From contig OY282558.1 of assembly GCA_958295665.1 (NCBI GenBank), positions 461,874,995-461,938,994 on the forward strand: a stretch of DNA of 64,000 bases, written 5' to 3'. The notes beneath the pieces were generated by a model, which saw only the letters and a list, made by a program, of their open reading frames with translations, did no database searches and was not told where the DNA came from. This DNA comes from Tipula vernalis. Lineage: Eukaryota > Arthropoda > Insecta > Diptera > Tipulidae. Of this stretch, positions 63,726 through 64,000 are shown piece by piece. The translations under genes were made by a program, and so were the position numbers. Every line of letters begins with the position of its first letter. Within the stretch, counting starts at the first letter, position 1.

Positions 63726-64000
63726 ATGTATGGTATAGCAATTACAGGTCTCGTGACCTATCATTTGAGGTATCAAGAACCGCAATCGGAGCACAATTGC
63801 AGATTTCGGATTTTTACAGCTCTGAATCGGCTGAGCTATAGTAAGGTGATTTTCTTCGAATCGAACTTTCTTCGAAATGTATGGTATAGCAATTACAGGT
63901 CTCGTGACCTATCATTTAAGGTATCAAGAACCGCAATCAGAGCACAATTGTAGATTTCGGATTTTTACAGCTCTGAATCGGCTGAGCTATAGTAAGGTGA

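Larger units (their letters stand above)
1..64000 (+). repeat. Two-monomer (181 bp L / 151 bp S) satellite DNA array filling the window
   Basis: Every position belongs to head-to-tail copies of two related monomers. Taking the ATGTATGG anchor (with minor variants) as the start, 191 L and 195 S monomers begin between 66 and 63877. Bases 1-65 are the tail of a preceding monomer and the last S is cut by the window end. 191 x 181 + 194 x 151, corrected by the thirteen indels listed separately, gives exactly the distance 66-63877, so nothing else is inserted. All copies point the same way. Mean monomer length is about 166 bp and an L+S dimer is 332 bp. Copies differ by a few substitutions. The satellite family and the host are not recognised. 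Such arrays are typical of eukaryotic centromeric or pericentromeric heterochromatin, which is inference here. Confidence 0.98.
53646..64000 (+). repeat. Array map, part 5: 5584-bp-spaced duplication and type I hexamers
   Basis: Monomer anchors: 53646L 53827S 53978S 54129L 54310L 54461S 54642L 54823S 54974L 55155L 55336S 55487S 55638L 55819S 55970L 56151S 56302L 56483L 56664S 56815L 56996S 57147S 57298S 57449L 57630S 57781L 57962S 58113L 58294S 58445S 58596L 58777S 58928S 59079S 59230L 59411S 59562S 59713L 59894L 60075S 60226L 60407S 60558L 60738L 60919S 61070S 61221L 61402S 61553L 61734S 61885L 62066L 62247S 62398L 62579S 62730L 62911S 63062S 63213L 63394S 63545L 63726S 63877S. The last S is truncated by the window end. 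An S variant with AAATATATGG and TTTGTACAGC is frequent here. Confidence 0.94.

Noticed and set aside
2626..63794. Occasional - strand open frames (2626-2877, 15978-16181, 58944-59147, 63591-63794)
   Set aside because: They are antisense readings of the same monomers, kept open only where a particular substitution removes a stop. No start context or conservation supports them.
66..63953. Many + strand open frames of 62-109 codons with near-identical products
   Set aside because: They recur at every monomer in step with L and S, overlap each other in different frames, and end where the a-type body creates TAG or the frame meets another stop. Because 181 and 151 both leave remainder 1 on division by 3, the frame rotates every monomer. 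The variants do not respect codons (1-, 2-, 26-, 31- and 35-bp indels).
1..64000. CRISPR array
   Set aside because: The repeats are 151-181 bp and contiguous. There are no short direct repeats separated by unique spacers and no cas genes.
1..64000. CENP-B box
   Set aside because: Neither monomer consensus has CGGG. The CCCGAGA in L fails the reverse motif, which needs T three bases after CCCG. No match to the core on either strand.
1..64000. RNA polymerase III promoter (SINE or tRNA-derived origin)
   Set aside because: S has an A-box-like TGGTATAGCAAT on the + strand, but its last two bases do not fit. The only B-box-like string, GGTTCTTGATACC, is on the - strand and lacks the RA core. Orientations conflict and there is no terminal A tract.
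1..64000. Telomeric or rDNA spacer repeat
   Set aside because: No TTAGG, TTAGGG or TTTAGGG tracts and no recognisable rRNA sequence. The unit size and sequence do not suggest a known rDNA spacer.
1..64000. Assignment to a named species or satellite family
   Set aside because: I do not recognise the monomer. About 40% GC and higher-order organisation fit many insects, other animals and plants, so naming one would be a guess.

Overview
The whole window is one uninterrupted tandem satellite DNA array. I see no genuine protein-coding gene, RNA gene, transposable element, CRISPR array or unique sequence in it. This points to a eukaryotic heterochromatic block (centromeric, pericentromeric or subtelomeric), probably from a long-read assembly. 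The sequence does not name the organism. Base composition is about 40% GC, counted on the two consensus monomers. The many short 62-109 codon open frames on the + strand are by-products of the repeat. Both monomer lengths leave remainder 1 on division by 3, so the frame shifts by one at each monomer and each frame soon meets a stop.

Two monomers make up the array. L is 181 bp and S is 151 bp, and they share a body of about 110 bp. L differs from S by exactly one 30-bp internal cassette, plus a linked block of about 15 bp just before the ATGTATGG anchor. I placed every monomer by that anchor: 191 L and 195 S start between 66 and 63877, all in the same orientation. Monomer counts and the observed indels account for the window length exactly. 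The ordered map is written into the regional entries, where a number followed by L or S is the anchor position.

Layout. 1-19.8 kb is the most heterogeneous part, with L-S-S (483 bp), L-S (332 bp) and L-L-S-S units and local duplications of 1144 and 1690 bp. 20.2-37.5 kb is a highly ordered block built from two different hexamers of identical length (996 bp): type I (L-S-S-L-S-L) and type II (L-S-S-S-L-L). These form a composite unit of 6817 bp, followed by a 7541-bp copy and a truncated third copy. 38.3-53.6 kb is richer in L-L-S trimers (513 bp) and holds a 3350-bp-spaced duplication and twin 150-bp deleted L monomers. 53.6-64 kb holds a 5584-bp-spaced duplication and more type I hexamers.

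There is no gene network. What can be read is a history of nested unequal exchange or replication slippage: monomer, then trimer or hexamer, then multi-kilobase unit, each level marked by private variants. A role in centromere or heterochromatin function is only inference.
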